Shown here: positions 9,204 to 18,750 of the stretch, piece by piece
Layout of the letters: each line of letters begins with the position of its first letter
Position numbering within the stretch: position 1 is the first letter of the stretch
Origin: Cytophagaceae bacterium ABcell3
GTDB lineage: Bacteria > Bacteroidota > Bacteroidia > Cytophagales > Cytophagaceae
DNA length: 64,000 nt
Reading direction: 5' to 3'
Assembly (NCBI GenBank): GCA_030913385.1
Contig: CP133159.1
Location: 124,001-188,000, forward strand
Translations under genes and position numbers: made by a program
The notes under the pieces: model-generated
The model's input: only the letters and a program-made list of their open reading frames with translations
What the model was told of the DNA's origin: nothing
Database searches by the model: none

Positions 9204-9902
9204 ATGAGCAAACAATCAGACATATTTTTTGACCTGGATCATACCCTTTGGGACTTTGACAGGAACTGTTCTGAAACCTTAGAAGAACTTTTTCACCATT
9301 ATAACCTTCCTCAATATGGAGAAATAAAACTGAGCAATTTTATAGCAACATATAAAGAGATAAACAAGGAAATGTGGCGGCTAATAAATACCGGTAAAGC
9401 AACAATACAGGACATAAGAAGCCAAAGGTTCCCTTTGACCTTTAAAAGGTTGGGCATTTCCGGAGCCAACATTCCAAAATCAATCAATGAGGACTTCATG
9501 AGGTTATGTCCAGAAAAGAGCAACCTCATGCCGTATGTCCATGAAACGTTAAGTTATCTGCAAAAAAGGTACAACCTATATATACTAACCAACGGGTTCT
9601 TTGAAACTCAAACATTAAAAATCACGAATACAGGAATAGGAAAGTATTTCAAAGGTGTATTTCACTCCGATTCCTGTGGATATTTCAAACCTGACAAGAG
9701 GATGTTTTTGTATGCACTCGAGCAGGCCAAAGTAACAGATTGCTCCAGATGCACCATGGTAGGTGACGACCTAGACGCCGATGTGATAGGGGCAAGAAAC
9801 GCAGGAATGAACACAGTGTACTACAATCCAGAAAAAAAGCAGCACACGGAGAAAACCACTTTTGAAATAAACTGCCTAAGTGAGCTAAAAGCAATTTTAT
9901 AA
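9204..9902 (+). CDS. HAD hydrolase, YjjG-family noncanonical pyrimidine nucleotidase
   Basis: 232 aa. HAD motif I FFDLDHTLWDFDRN (about 8-21, nucleophile D10 and acid/base D12), motif II LTNGF (about 131), motif III lysine near YFKPDKR, and motif IV VGDDLDADVIGARNAGM. The HTLWDFDRN form and length fit YjjG/YfnB-type 5'-nucleotidases that clear noncanonical pyrimidine nucleotides. It is preceded by GGAGGTAAGGTAA, an unusually good Shine-Dalgarno for this phylum. The dehydrogenase gene follows after 39 bp. Confidence 0.9.
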   Translation: MSKQSDIFFDLDHTLWDFDRNCSETLEELFHHYNLPQYGEIKLSNFIATYKEINKEMWRLINTGKATIQDIRSQRFPLTFKRLGISGANIPKSINEDFMRLCPEKSNLMPYVHETLSYLQKRYNLYILTNGFFETQTLKITNTGIGKYFKGVFHSDSCGYFKPDKRMFLYALEQAKVTDCSRCTMVGDDLDADVIGARNAGMNTVYYNPEKKQHTEKTTFEINCLSELKAIL

Positions 9903-9941
9903 ACAGTTAAATTTTTTTTCAAATTTTTAACCCTGAAGATC

Positions 9942-11564
9942 ATGAGTTATAAATATCCTTTACCTATCAATGAGCCGGTACTACCGTACACTCCTGGATC
10001 GCCAGAGAAAAAGGCGATAAAAGAAGCTTTGGAAAAAGCAAGGTCCGAAGTAATAGAAATACCTATGTATATAGGCAGTGAAAAAGTTTTCACCGGGAAC
10101 AAAGAGCCTGTAAGCCCTCCACATGACCACCAACACAAGTTGGGCTATTTTCACAAAGGTGACAAGCAGCATGTAGAGCAGGCTATCAATGAGGCATTGA
10201 AAGCCAAAGCCCAATGGGCTGCATTGCCACAGGAGGCTCGCGCATCCATATTTCTCAAGGCTGCGGACATGATAGCAGGCCCCTACCGCGCAAAAATAAA
10301 TGCGGCAACGATGCTGGGGCAGTCGAAAAACATTTTTCAAGCTGAAATTGACTCTGCATGCGAATTAATAGACTTCTTTAAGTTCAACGCTTATTATGCA
10401 GACCAGTTGACATCCATACAACCTGACTCAGATGAAAACACTTGGAACAGGCTGGATTATAGGCCACTGGAAGGTTTCGTGTTTGCGTTGACTCCTTTCA
10501 ATTTTACGGCCATTGCAGGAAACTTGCCAGCAGCCCCTGCCTTAATGGGCAATACTGTGGTATGGAAACCTGCCTTTACCCAAGTGTATGCAGCAAATCT
10601 GATTATGGAAATTCTTCTTGAGGCAGGGTTACCACCTGGGGTAATAAACCTAGTATTTACAGAAGGCCCTGAAACAGGAGAGGTAGTTTTTAACCATAAA
10701 GATTTTGCTGGGATTCACTTTACAGGAAGTACGGAAGTGTTTAAAAATATCTGGAAGCAAATCGGGGAAAACATTCATAAGTATAGAACTTATCCAAGAA
10801 TCGTAGGGGAAACAGGAGGAAAAGACTTTATCCTTGCCCATGAGTCTGCCCATGTAGAGGAAGTTGGCACAGCTATAATAAGAGGCGCTTTTGAATTCCA
10901 AGGGCAAAAATGCTCTGCTGCTTCAAGGGTATATATTCCATCGTCGATGTGGGAGCCATTAAAGGATTTCATGTTCAAAAAATTAGACGAAGTAAAAGTT
11001 GGTCCGCCCGAAGACTTTACAAATTTTGTTAATGCAGTCATAGATGAAAAATCCTTTAACAAAATTACCAGCTATATAGAAGAGGCTAGAGAATCTCCTG
11101 ATGCGGAAATTATTTACGGCGGAACTTATGATAAATCTGTAGGGTACTTCGTAAACCCAACTGTTATCCTGACCAGAGATCCTTTCTATAAAACCATGTG
11201 CGAGGAAATCTTTGGCCCTGTAGTTACGCTTTACATTTATGACCCAGCAGAGTTTGACAATATAGTAGAAACAATTGACAAAACATCTCCTTATGGGCTT
11301 ACAGGCGCAGTATTCTCTAAAGACAGGTATTTGCTAGAACAAGTATCTCAGAAACTGAGAAATGCAGCCGGAAACTTTTACTTAAACGATAAACCGACAG
11401 GTGCAGTGGTGGGACAACAGCCATTTGGTGGCGCCAGGGCGTCTGGTACCAATGACAAGGCCGGTTCTATCTTTAATATGATCCGTTGGATGTCTCCTCG
11501 AAATATTAAAGAAAACTTCGTTCCGCCGAGAGACTTCCCTTACCCATTTATGCAAGAGCCATAA
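9942..11564 (+). CDS. pruA: L-glutamate gamma-semialdehyde dehydrogenase
   Basis: 540 aa, the length of the stand-alone Bacteroidota and eukaryote-like 1-pyrroline-5-carboxylate dehydrogenase. It oxidises glutamate-5-semialdehyde to glutamate with NAD+, the second step of proline breakdown. Visible features are the NAD-binding GNTVVWKPA, FTGSTEVF, the catalytic Glu in GETGGKD (about 290), the catalytic Cys in GQKCSAASR (about 322), and EEIFGPV. The long N-terminal segment INEPVLPYTPGSPEK is typical of this subfamily. No proline dehydrogenase gene is adjacent. Confidence 0.95.
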   Translation: MSYKYPLPINEPVLPYTPGSPEKKAIKEALEKARSEVIEIPMYIGSEKVFTGNKEPVSPPHDHQHKLGYFHKGDKQHVEQAINEALKAKAQWAALPQEARASIFLKAADMIAGPYRAKINAATMLGQSKNIFQAEIDSACELIDFFKFNAYYADQLTSIQPDSDENTWNRLDYRPLEGFVFALTPFNFTAIAGNLPAAPALMGNTVVWKPAFTQVYAANLIMEILLEAGLPPGVINLVFTEGPETGEVVFNHKDFAGIHFTGSTEVFKNIWKQIGENIHKYRTYPRIVGETGGKDFILAHESAHVEEVGTAIIRGAFEFQGQKCSAASRVYIPSSMWEPLKDFMFKKLDEVKVGPPEDFTNFVNAVIDEKSFNKITSYIEEARESPDAEIIYGGTYDKSVGYFVNPTVILTRDPFYKTMCEEIFGPVVTLYIYDPAEFDNIVETIDKTSPYGLTGAVFSKDRYLLEQVSQKLRNAAGNFYLNDKPTGAVVGQQPFGGARASGTNDKAGSIFNMIRWMSPRNIKENFVPPRDFPYPFMQEP

Positions 11565-11568
11565 TAGG

Positions 11569-13842
11569 TTAGTGGAGTACCGCCATTTTTGACACCAAAG
11601 TTTCTTCTCCTTGGGCATCCGAGGAGAAGATCAAATATACACCAGGCTTGGCCCGTTGGCCGTCATAGTTTCTGACGTTCCATACGGCCATGCCTCCATT
11701 TGCCCTTGTTTCATATATGAGCTGCCCATATATATCCGTAATTTTCACATAAGCATCTCTTACAAGCCCCTTGATACCTACTTCACCAGAAAAGCCGTTT
11801 TCCACAGGGTTTGGGAAAACAATCACATCAGAATGCTGCCTTTGCGCTTCGGTGGCACTCCCCCTAAAGGAGCACACCCCTTTGTCTGTACCAAAAAAGA
11901 CTTCTCCTGTTTCGCCATTTATGCCAATAGTACTTACCAAATCCGAAAGCAAAGGGCTATTTGAAGCATTAAAACGGTGAATAGTTTCAGTACCGGAAGG
12001 GTTCAACAGCCAAACTCCATTGTTGGTTGCTACCCATTTTCTATTGCCTCCGTCAACTGCAATATCATTTATAACCTGTGTGTTTAGCAGCGGGAACCCT
12101 TCGTAGATAGGCAAATGAAATTCAAAACTTCGATCAAAAGCACGTGCTGGGTTCTGAAAAACAGCAATTCCTTCATTAGTACCCGCCCAAATCTCTCCTG
12201 TTTTTGCCTTTGCTAAACAGTTTACGTTCCTGTTAGGAAGCCCGCCCTGCGAAGCGTTAAAGAAGCGACGTTGATTACCGTCTTCATTGAACACCATTAT
12301 ACCTCGTACATTTCCTGCGTTCCCCAACCTGATCCATTTATTGTCCATGTCGTCTATGACAATTTGTACGGGAGAGCGGGCGTCATTTTCGGGGAAAGTA
12401 TACTTCTGCCACTCACCCTGAAGGTCTTTACTGAGTAGTGAAGGCTTTCCACTTGGTACTGAATGGTTTCCTACCCAAAGCTTTCCTCTGCTATCGTAAG
12501 CCACACAAGAGACTCTTACCTGGTCGCTAGAACTCACAGGTTCAAAAACCTCACTGCCGGTAATCTTAAACCCTCCATCGTGTTTGGCCGTAATAAGTCC
12601 CGTAATATATGTTGCAATATAAAGATTCCGATCAGAGGGATTATAAACTGCATCTACAAAATCTACGGCATAAGGAAAACCTGGTACCCAGCCAGAGTTA
12701 ATGATCGACCACCTATTGTTCTTTAACTCAAACATGCCAGTAGTCCTATAAAAAGGCACATATGACCTAGTATATCCACCTGTTAAGGTCAAAACCTTAC
12801 CATTGTAAGAGTATATATTAAAACAATCAGCCGTTACTGGGCCATTAGGATTATAGAAATCTACAGATCCGCCTTTCACCCTTAAAAGTCCTGAAGACTT
12901 ATCCCCAACCCACAAGGCGCCACTACCATCAAAAATAGCAGCCGTAGGCTCTACGATATTTTTATGCTTTACCTTTTCACTACTGCCATCTTTAGCCAGT
13001 TTCAATATGTAGTTAGCAGCACAAATCAAAAGGGTCTCATTATTTACATATAAGCTCCTAATCTCCTCCCCTTCTCCTATCAGTTCTGTTCTTTCCCAAG
13101 TTTCACCATGAAGCTTATAAACTCCATCTTTATTTACCGAAGCATAAATGGTATCATTAAAGTTAATAACACCCCGCACCTCCTGTAATGGCATCCCCTC
13201 ATCTTCTGAATATTTATGCCAATTATTATAATCAAGTAAATTAACAGAAGCGTTATAAGGTGCACTAAAAAGCCCATCTTCGGTAGCAATAAAGATACTG
13301 TCTTTGTAGCTATTGAGCGTAGAAGCGTAAATAGGGTTTACAGTACCATCGGGAGTAAGGTTAAGAACAGTGCGCCGAACCTCAAAGCGCTCAAGGTTAA
13401 TAAATGCCAGCCCAAAGTCGGCAGAAAGTAATGCTTGGTTACCATCTAAAGCTATATGGTTAATCTTTTTTGAGCCTGATATGGCAGAAGACCTCAAAAT
13501 GTCGTTGACATTGACCAATTCTCCATCCTTATACAAGTCGAGGTTACCATTTTCATAAGCAATAATCAGCTGGCGTGTTTTTGGAGAAAATTTTAGTTGG
13601 TTTATACCAATATCACTTAACCCATCAACTTTGTTAAAACTACTATAAGAAAAGTCTTCAGTATCTAAAAAGCCAGACGAAAAAGGCGATGCAGCATATA
13701 TATAACCATTTACCAATGCCAAGGTGGTAACGGAAGAAGAAGGCAAATGGTAGCGCCAAGTACCTACACCACCCCCTGAACCCTGTCCGTAACCGAATGA
13801 ACAATTTATCAGGGCCAGCAGTATAATAAATATTTTTTTCAT
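11569..13842 (-). CDS. porZ: PorZ-like two-beta-propeller protein with T9SS sorting domain
   Basis: 757 aa. Signal peptide (cleavage near residue 19), then repeated propeller blades of the two-component-regulator type (LWVGDKSSGLLR, IWAGTNEGIAVF, KWVATNNGVWLL), and a type IX sorting domain over the last 75 residues (VFPNPVENGFSGEV, VKITDIYGQLIYE, GVYLIF, KMAVLH). The N-terminal section (WRYHLPSSS, VNDILRS, KKINHIALDGNQALLSADFGLA) resembles PorZ of Porphyromonas, a surface T9SS component that delivers A-LPS to the sortase PorU. Convergent with the dehydrogenase gene. A generic propeller protein is the alternative. Confidence 0.8.
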   Translation of the reverse strand: MKKIFIILLALINCSFGYGQGSGGGVGTWRYHLPSSSVTTLALVNGYIYAASPFSSGFLDTEDFSYSSFNKVDGLSDIGINQLKFSPKTRQLIIAYENGNLDLYKDGELVNVNDILRSSAISGSKKINHIALDGNQALLSADFGLAFINLERFEVRRTVLNLTPDGTVNPIYASTLNSYKDSIFIATEDGLFSAPYNASVNLLDYNNWHKYSEDEGMPLQEVRGVINFNDTIYASVNKDGVYKLHGETWERTELIGEGEEIRSLYVNNETLLICAANYILKLAKDGSSEKVKHKNIVEPTAAIFDGSGALWVGDKSSGLLRVKGGSVDFYNPNGPVTADCFNIYSYNGKVLTLTGGYTRSYVPFYRTTGMFELKNNRWSIINSGWVPGFPYAVDFVDAVYNPSDRNLYIATYITGLITAKHDGGFKITGSEVFEPVSSSDQVRVSCVAYDSRGKLWVGNHSVPSGKPSLLSKDLQGEWQKYTFPENDARSPVQIVIDDMDNKWIRLGNAGNVRGIMVFNEDGNQRRFFNASQGGLPNRNVNCLAKAKTGEIWAGTNEGIAVFQNPARAFDRSFEFHLPIYEGFPLLNTQVINDIAVDGGNRKWVATNNGVWLLNPSGTETIHRFNASNSPLLSDLVSTIGINGETGEVFFGTDKGVCSFRGSATEAQRQHSDVIVFPNPVENGFSGEVGIKGLVRDAYVKITDIYGQLIYETRANGGMAVWNVRNYDGQRAKPGVYLIFSSDAQGEETLVSKMAVLH

Positions 13843-13998
13843 AATTACATTCTACCTCGTTCCCTATAACTAAAAACCAACTTAAATATTATGGAAAAAG
13901 GTATACTTAACTTAAAAAACACCTTTATTTGAAGGCGATTATATAACTTTTTACTAATTTAACTGTAAATTTTCAAAAAAAGAGGATAAGGACAAATT

Positions 13999-15111
13999 AT
14001 GATCAATAAGGAGCAGCTACATTCCTACAGCTTGGCATTAGCAGAGAAGATTACTACGGAATATTTTTCCAAAAAAAGTGAGATTACTGGTAAGGAAATC
14101 ATTTCACTTACCGCAATAGAGCAGCTCAATTTTTTTATCCTAAAAACGCTTTTTGGGCGCTGGAAAGATGAAGAAGATAAATTGCGCAGCCCTTACTTCA
14201 ACTATGAGGACAAAGCTGTTAAAGAAGCCTTGGCCAACCTGCTCATACAATTGAGCAATAACATCAGCATTAAGCGTGAATTTTTCAGACCATTGCTCAG
14301 CAAAGCTATCTATGATACATTGTTTTATGCGCTAGAGCCTTCAGAGTACTTGCAGGAGTACTTTTCCTCAAGAAAAACTGTTTCACCAAACGACATCCGA
14401 AAAGAAGCAAAATACTTTAAGATCAATACCGACTTTTTTCATGATATTTTGACAAGAGTTGAGCAGTCAGGCAAAAACGACCTTTCAGGTAAGGAGACGG
14501 CGCAAATAATCAAAGAGGCTTCAGGAACTGTCAGTGCCCAGGACGCTGAAAAAACGTTGAACGGCTTTTCAAAACTTTTAAAAATAGAGATTGAAGATGT
14601 GGCTATAAAGCCAAAAGTGGAGAGCAGCAGTCCGGTAATCAGCATGAAGTTACCAGAAAAGTCTGTCGAAGAAACGCCTCCACAACCAACAACAGAAGTG
14701 CCACAAGAAGCCCCTACACCTAAACAAACAGATACTTCTGAAAAGCCGGCAGAGGAAACAGTTGCCAAGCAAACAGAACCAGAGCAAAAAGCCACAGAAG
14801 AGCCGGCTACATTAAACGACCTGTTTAAAAAAAGGGAAGAAAACTCCCTGGCGGAAACTTTTAGAAAAAACAAGCTACGCCAGTTTAGGAGCTACATCAC
14901 TTTAAACCAGCGTTTCCTGTTCGCAGGAAGCCTTTTCGGTAATGATCAAGACGCATTCAACAAGTCCATAGACATCATAGAGGCCGCCGACTCTTATGCT
15001 GATGCAAAAGATATGCTTTATGGCACCTTTGCTGAAAAGTACAATTGGAAAGAAGAGCCCGAAGAACTTCAGGAATTCCTGAAGCTGATCCAGTTACGCT
15101 TTGAGGTTTAA
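13999..15111 (+). CDS. conserved hypothetical cytoplasmic protein
   Basis: 370 aa, no named domain recognised. An alpha-helical N-terminal half (1-205) has no signal peptide. A low-complexity linker rich in Pro, Glu, Thr and Gln (about 215-270) connects it to a compact C-terminal helical domain containing ETFRKNKLRQFRSYITLNQRFLF and a terminal EEPEELQEFLKLIQLRFEV. From memory, related proteins occur in other Cytophagales without assigned role. It is divergent from porZ, and its last four bases overlap the rodA 3' end on the other strand. Confidence 0.8.
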   Translation: MINKEQLHSYSLALAEKITTEYFSKKSEITGKEIISLTAIEQLNFFILKTLFGRWKDEEDKLRSPYFNYEDKAVKEALANLLIQLSNNISIKREFFRPLLSKAIYDTLFYALEPSEYLQEYFSSRKTVSPNDIRKEAKYFKINTDFFHDILTRVEQSGKNDLSGKETAQIIKEASGTVSAQDAEKTLNGFSKLLKIEIEDVAIKPKVESSSPVISMKLPEKSVEETPPQPTTEVPQEAPTPKQTDTSEKPAEETVAKQTEPEQKATEEPATLNDLFKKREENSLAETFRKNKLRQFRSYITLNQRFLFAGSLFGNDQDAFNKSIDIIEAADSYADAKDMLYGTFAEKYNWKEEPEELQEFLKLIQLRFEV

Positions 15112-16403
15112 TGGCTCAACACTTGTTTCCTATGTGAATCCAGCTTCAAGAAGATAAACAAGAGCATGGTAAAAGAAAGCAGTGAAGATCCCCCGTAACT
15201 AAAGAAAGGCAAAGGAATACCTATAATAGGGAATACACCTATGGTCATACCTATGTTTACCATAAAATGGAAAAAGATAATAGATGCTACGGAATATCCA
15301 AATATCCTGGAAAACTTATCCTTTTGCCGTTCTGCAAGAAAAACCAAACGGCACAAGAACACTACATATAAAGCAATGAGGAGACTGCTTCCGATCCAGC
15401 CATGTTCCTCGCCTATAGTGCAAAAAATAAAGTCTGTACTTTGCTCAGGCACAAAATCAAATTTGGTTTGTGTGCCCTGCAAAAAACCTTTTCCTGCAAA
15501 TCCACCGGAACCAATAGCTGTTTTAGATTGAATGACATTCCATCCAAAACCCTGAGGGTCTGACTCAGGGTCCAGCAATGCCTTAATCCGGGCCTGCTGG
15601 TGAGGCTGCAAAACATCATTGACAAAAAAGTCTGTTCCATAAACCACCCCTATAGAAACAACCGCCAAGCCAGCAGCAATCAAAATCCTATTGATCACAA
15701 GCCGTTTTAAAGTACGTTTTCTTAGTTTATACAACTGGCTTATAATAAAAATGGATGTCATAGCCAACAGAGCGAAAACAATATAAAGGTTTTCTTCGAC
15801 CACAAGGGCCACAACAAACAACACAACACAGCCAATACCGGCAACTAATAGAACCGGCGACAACCCCTCTCTATACAACACCAGCACAAAAGCTGAAAAT
15901 ACCAGCACAGTTCCTGTTTCATTCTGAAGTAAGATAAGTATAGATGGCAGCAAAATTAAGAAAGCAACCATCCGCTGTGTTTTAAACTTAGAAAGCTTCA
16001 TATTGACTTGTCCCAGATAGCTGGATATGGCCAATGCAGTCCCTAGTTTTGCAAATTCGGCAGGCTGGAGCCTTATTGGCCCTAATACAAGCCACGACCT
16101 AGACCCCTTGATGTCCGGTGCAAACAAACAGGTGAGGACAAGTACCACTATAACCGCCCCGTATATAAAAAAGGCAAATGAGCTATAAAACTTATAGTCA
16201 ATAATAAAGATTGCAAAGATCAGCAGTGTAGCAATCCCGATCCACATGAGCTGCTTTCCGGAATTAATAGAAAAATCAAAAATGCTCATTTGTGCATCAT
16301 GATCATAAACGGCAGCAAATATGTTGAACCAGCCAAATGTTACAAAAGTGGCATAAAGTGCAATCGTCAGCCAATCAATATTTTTAGAAAGATTATCTCT
16401 CAA
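15108..16403 (-). CDS. rodA: peptidoglycan glycosyltransferase RodA
   Basis: 431 aa, ten or so membrane helices. SEDS-family polymerase of the elongasome, paired with the transpeptidase encoded just upstream. Family stretches seen: RLQPAEFAKLG, NETGTVLVF, FVPEQSTDFIFCTIGEEHGWIG and the C-terminal GIPLPFFSYGGSSLL. The start is a TTG that overlaps the mrdA stop as TTGA, indicating translational coupling; no ATG exists in that position. The 3' end overlaps the convergent hypothetical gene by four bases. Confidence 0.95.
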   Translation of the reverse strand: MRDNLSKNIDWLTIALYATFVTFGWFNIFAAVYDHDAQMSIFDFSINSGKQLMWIGIATLLIFAIFIIDYKFYSSFAFFIYGAVIVVLVLTCLFAPDIKGSRSWLVLGPIRLQPAEFAKLGTALAISSYLGQVNMKLSKFKTQRMVAFLILLPSILILLQNETGTVLVFSAFVLVLYREGLSPVLLVAGIGCVVLFVVALVVEENLYIVFALLAMTSIFIISQLYKLRKRTLKRLVINRILIAAGLAVVSIGVVYGTDFFVNDVLQPHQQARIKALLDPESDPQGFGWNVIQSKTAIGSGGFAGKGFLQGTQTKFDFVPEQSTDFIFCTIGEEHGWIGSSLLIALYVVFLCRLVFLAERQKDKFSRIFGYSVASIIFFHFMVNIGMTIGVFPIIGIPLPFFSYGGSSLLSFTMLLFIFLKLDSHRKQVLSH

Positions 16404-18232
16404 TTTATATCTAATATTTGATCTTCGTAGAATTTCTTATCCAGGATATATTTCTCCAAATGTGGCCTGGTAATAGTATCTGAAATATATTTCTCTATCA
16501 TTAAAGAGGCAATTGGTGCCGCCCATGTACCTCCAAAACCTGCGTTTTCAACAAAAACCGCAATGGCTATTTTAGGGTCATCTTTTGGCGCAAATGCAAT
16601 AAATACAGAGTGGTCTTCGCCATGCGGGTTTTGGGCTGTACCGGTTTTCCCGCACATAGGGATCCCTTTAATTCGAGAACGCATCGCTGTTCCTGAAGTG
16701 ACCACTTTTTCCATTCCGTCAATTACCACATCAAAATGCTTCGGGTCTACTCCTGTATCATGCTTCTTGCGATATTCCGCCAATGGCTTTCCTTCCTCCC
16801 CGATTGCTTTTATAAAGTGCGGAGTGTAATAGTGTCCCTTATTGGCAATAATAGCAGCAAGGTTAGCCATTTGCAGCGGCACTGCTCCGATTTCACCCTG
16901 ACCAATACCAAGAGAATAGATAGTGGTAAACTTCCAACGTAGATCACCATAAATACGGTCATAATAACTATTGCTAGGAATATTTCCTGGTTTCTCACTA
17001 GGAATATCAATGCCTAAGCGGTTTCCAAAGCCAAAACGGGTAATATGTTCACGCCATTTGTCAAAGCCGATTTCCGTATCTTTATACTTATTAGGGTCAA
17101 GATCCTGATTAAGAATATTTTTAAACACTAGGTAATAATATGGGTTACATGAGTGCTGTATTGATCCCATTACGTCGACCGGAGAGTCATGAGGGTGACA
17201 TTTCACCAGTGCTTTATTACAAGGATATTTGGTATTTTCATTAAGCACGCCCATTTGCATGGCAATAAGGGCCTGAGGGATCTTGAAAATAGAGCCCGGA
17301 GGATACATGGCCATAAGAGGCCTGTTAAACAAAGGCTTCAAAGTATCCCTTTCAAGCCTCAAATAGTTTTCTCCAAAATTACGGCCTGTCAAGGCGTTAG
17401 GATCATAAGATGGCGCAGAAACAAAAGAAAGGATTTCGCCCGTAGAAGGTTCGATAGCCACAACACTACCTCTTTTATTCCTCATCAACTTCTCACCGTA
17501 TTTCTGAAGTTCCAAATCTATAGAAGCGGTGAGGTTTTCGCCTGGTACAGACAAAGTATCATACATTCCGCCCTTAAAAGGTCCTTTTTCTACACCTTTT
17601 ACATTTACCATTACATGTCGCACCCCTCTTCTACCTCTCAAATGTTTTTCATAATGCAACTCCAATCCGCTCTTACCGATATAGTCACCGCTTGAATAGT
17701 AATTGTCTTCCTGCCTATCAAGTTGTGCTTTGTCAATTTCACGGATATACCCTAAGGCATTTGCTAAGCTTTGGTGAGGATAAGACCTAACAGTCCTGGC
17801 CTGGGTATAAAAACCTTTAAAGTCTACAAGATAGTCTTGAACTTTTGCAAAATCTTTGATTGAAAGCTGTTTGATAAACGGCCAAGGCTTAGACCAAGAT
17901 CCTTTAGGAGGAGTCACAGCATCTTTCATCTTCACTTCAAACTCTTCTTTGGTCAACTTGAATAACCTGCAAAAAGCTGTGGTGTCAAGGTCTTTCACCT
18001 CTCTAGGAACGACCATCAGGTCAAACACCGGATTGTTATATACAAGCTCTTTACCGTTTCGATCATAAATAAGTCCCCTGTAAGGGTACTCTACGATACG
18101 GCGTTTAATATTTTTCTGGGCTTTCATCTTATAGTTATCGTCAAACATCTGCAATGACAAAAGTTTGATGATATAGACTAGACCTACCAGAACAAATATT
18201 CCCTGTACAACTATTTTCCGGTTTTCAAACAT
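16400..18232 (-). CDS. mrdA: penicillin-binding protein 2, elongation-specific transpeptidase
   Basis: 610 aa. Single N-terminal helix (VVQGIFVLVGLVYIIKLLSL), PBP dimerisation domain, and a transpeptidase domain. The active-site motifs are SIFK in PPGSIFKIPQAL (SxxK), SCN in HSCNPYYY (SxN), and KTG in CGKTGTAQNPHG. It cross-links peptidoglycan on the outer face of the inner membrane with RodA during rod elongation. It overlaps mreD by one base and rodA by four, so it is part of the same transcript. Confidence 0.95.
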   Translation of the reverse strand: MFENRKIVVQGIFVLVGLVYIIKLLSLQMFDDNYKMKAQKNIKRRIVEYPYRGLIYDRNGKELVYNNPVFDLMVVPREVKDLDTTAFCRLFKLTKEEFEVKMKDAVTPPKGSWSKPWPFIKQLSIKDFAKVQDYLVDFKGFYTQARTVRSYPHQSLANALGYIREIDKAQLDRQEDNYYSSGDYIGKSGLELHYEKHLRGRRGVRHVMVNVKGVEKGPFKGGMYDTLSVPGENLTASIDLELQKYGEKLMRNKRGSVVAIEPSTGEILSFVSAPSYDPNALTGRNFGENYLRLERDTLKPLFNRPLMAMYPPGSIFKIPQALIAMQMGVLNENTKYPCNKALVKCHPHDSPVDVMGSIQHSCNPYYYLVFKNILNQDLDPNKYKDTEIGFDKWREHITRFGFGNRLGIDIPSEKPGNIPSNSYYDRIYGDLRWKFTTIYSLGIGQGEIGAVPLQMANLAAIIANKGHYYTPHFIKAIGEEGKPLAEYRKKHDTGVDPKHFDVVIDGMEKVVTSGTAMRSRIKGIPMCGKTGTAQNPHGEDHSVFIAFAPKDDPKIAIAVFVENAGFGGTWAAPIASLMIEKYISDTITRPHLEKYILDKKFYEDQILDIN

Positions 18233-18750
18233 CAGATTCGTTTCGGACTTTTGAACAAGTACTGTAATAACGTAATTACAAATACTGTAAAGATACTACT
18301 GGCAAAAGTTTTTAATAATATTCTTCCAAAATTGGAAATGCTAAGTACTTCAAGGAAAAACAGGGCAAAATGATGGGTAAAAACCAATATACCCGCATAG
18401 GTAATAAACCACTGAAAGCCGAGAGATTGCACAGAAATTTCTATTCCTGTATCATATCCACCTCTTGGCGTAAGCAAATTTATGACATGCGCCCTGATAT
18501 AGGCTATTAACACAGAAGCAGCAGCATGAATTCCCAAAGTGTCATAAAAAATATCAACGACCAGACCAATGGCAAAGGCAGAGAGCATCTGCACCACCTT
18601 TGAAGTTTCTATAGGCAACAGCAGTATAAAACCTATATAGACAAAGCAGAATGCCACATTGAACAAGGAAACATTGAGAAAAAGTACAACCTGTAAACCT
18701 GCAAACAGGAGAAAATATAAAAAGTACTTAAGCGTATTTTGAGATTTCAT
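18232..18750 (-). CDS. mreD: rod-shape-determining protein MreD
   Basis: 172 aa with five to six predicted membrane helices and almost no soluble part, as in MreD. The segment FVYIGFILLLPIETSKVVQMLSAFAIGLVVDIFYDTLGIHAAASV has the conserved G-(L/V)-x-x-D pattern of the family. It starts directly after mreC, with no intergenic base, and overlaps mrdA by one base. Sequence identity in this family is low; position in the operon supports the call. Confidence 0.88.
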   Translation of the reverse strand: MKSQNTLKYFLYFLLFAGLQVVLFLNVSLFNVAFCFVYIGFILLLPIETSKVVQMLSAFAIGLVVDIFYDTLGIHAAASVLIAYIRAHVINLLTPRGGYDTGIEISVQSLGFQWFITYAGILVFTHHFALFFLEVLSISNFGRILLKTFASSIFTVFVITLLQYLFKSPKRI

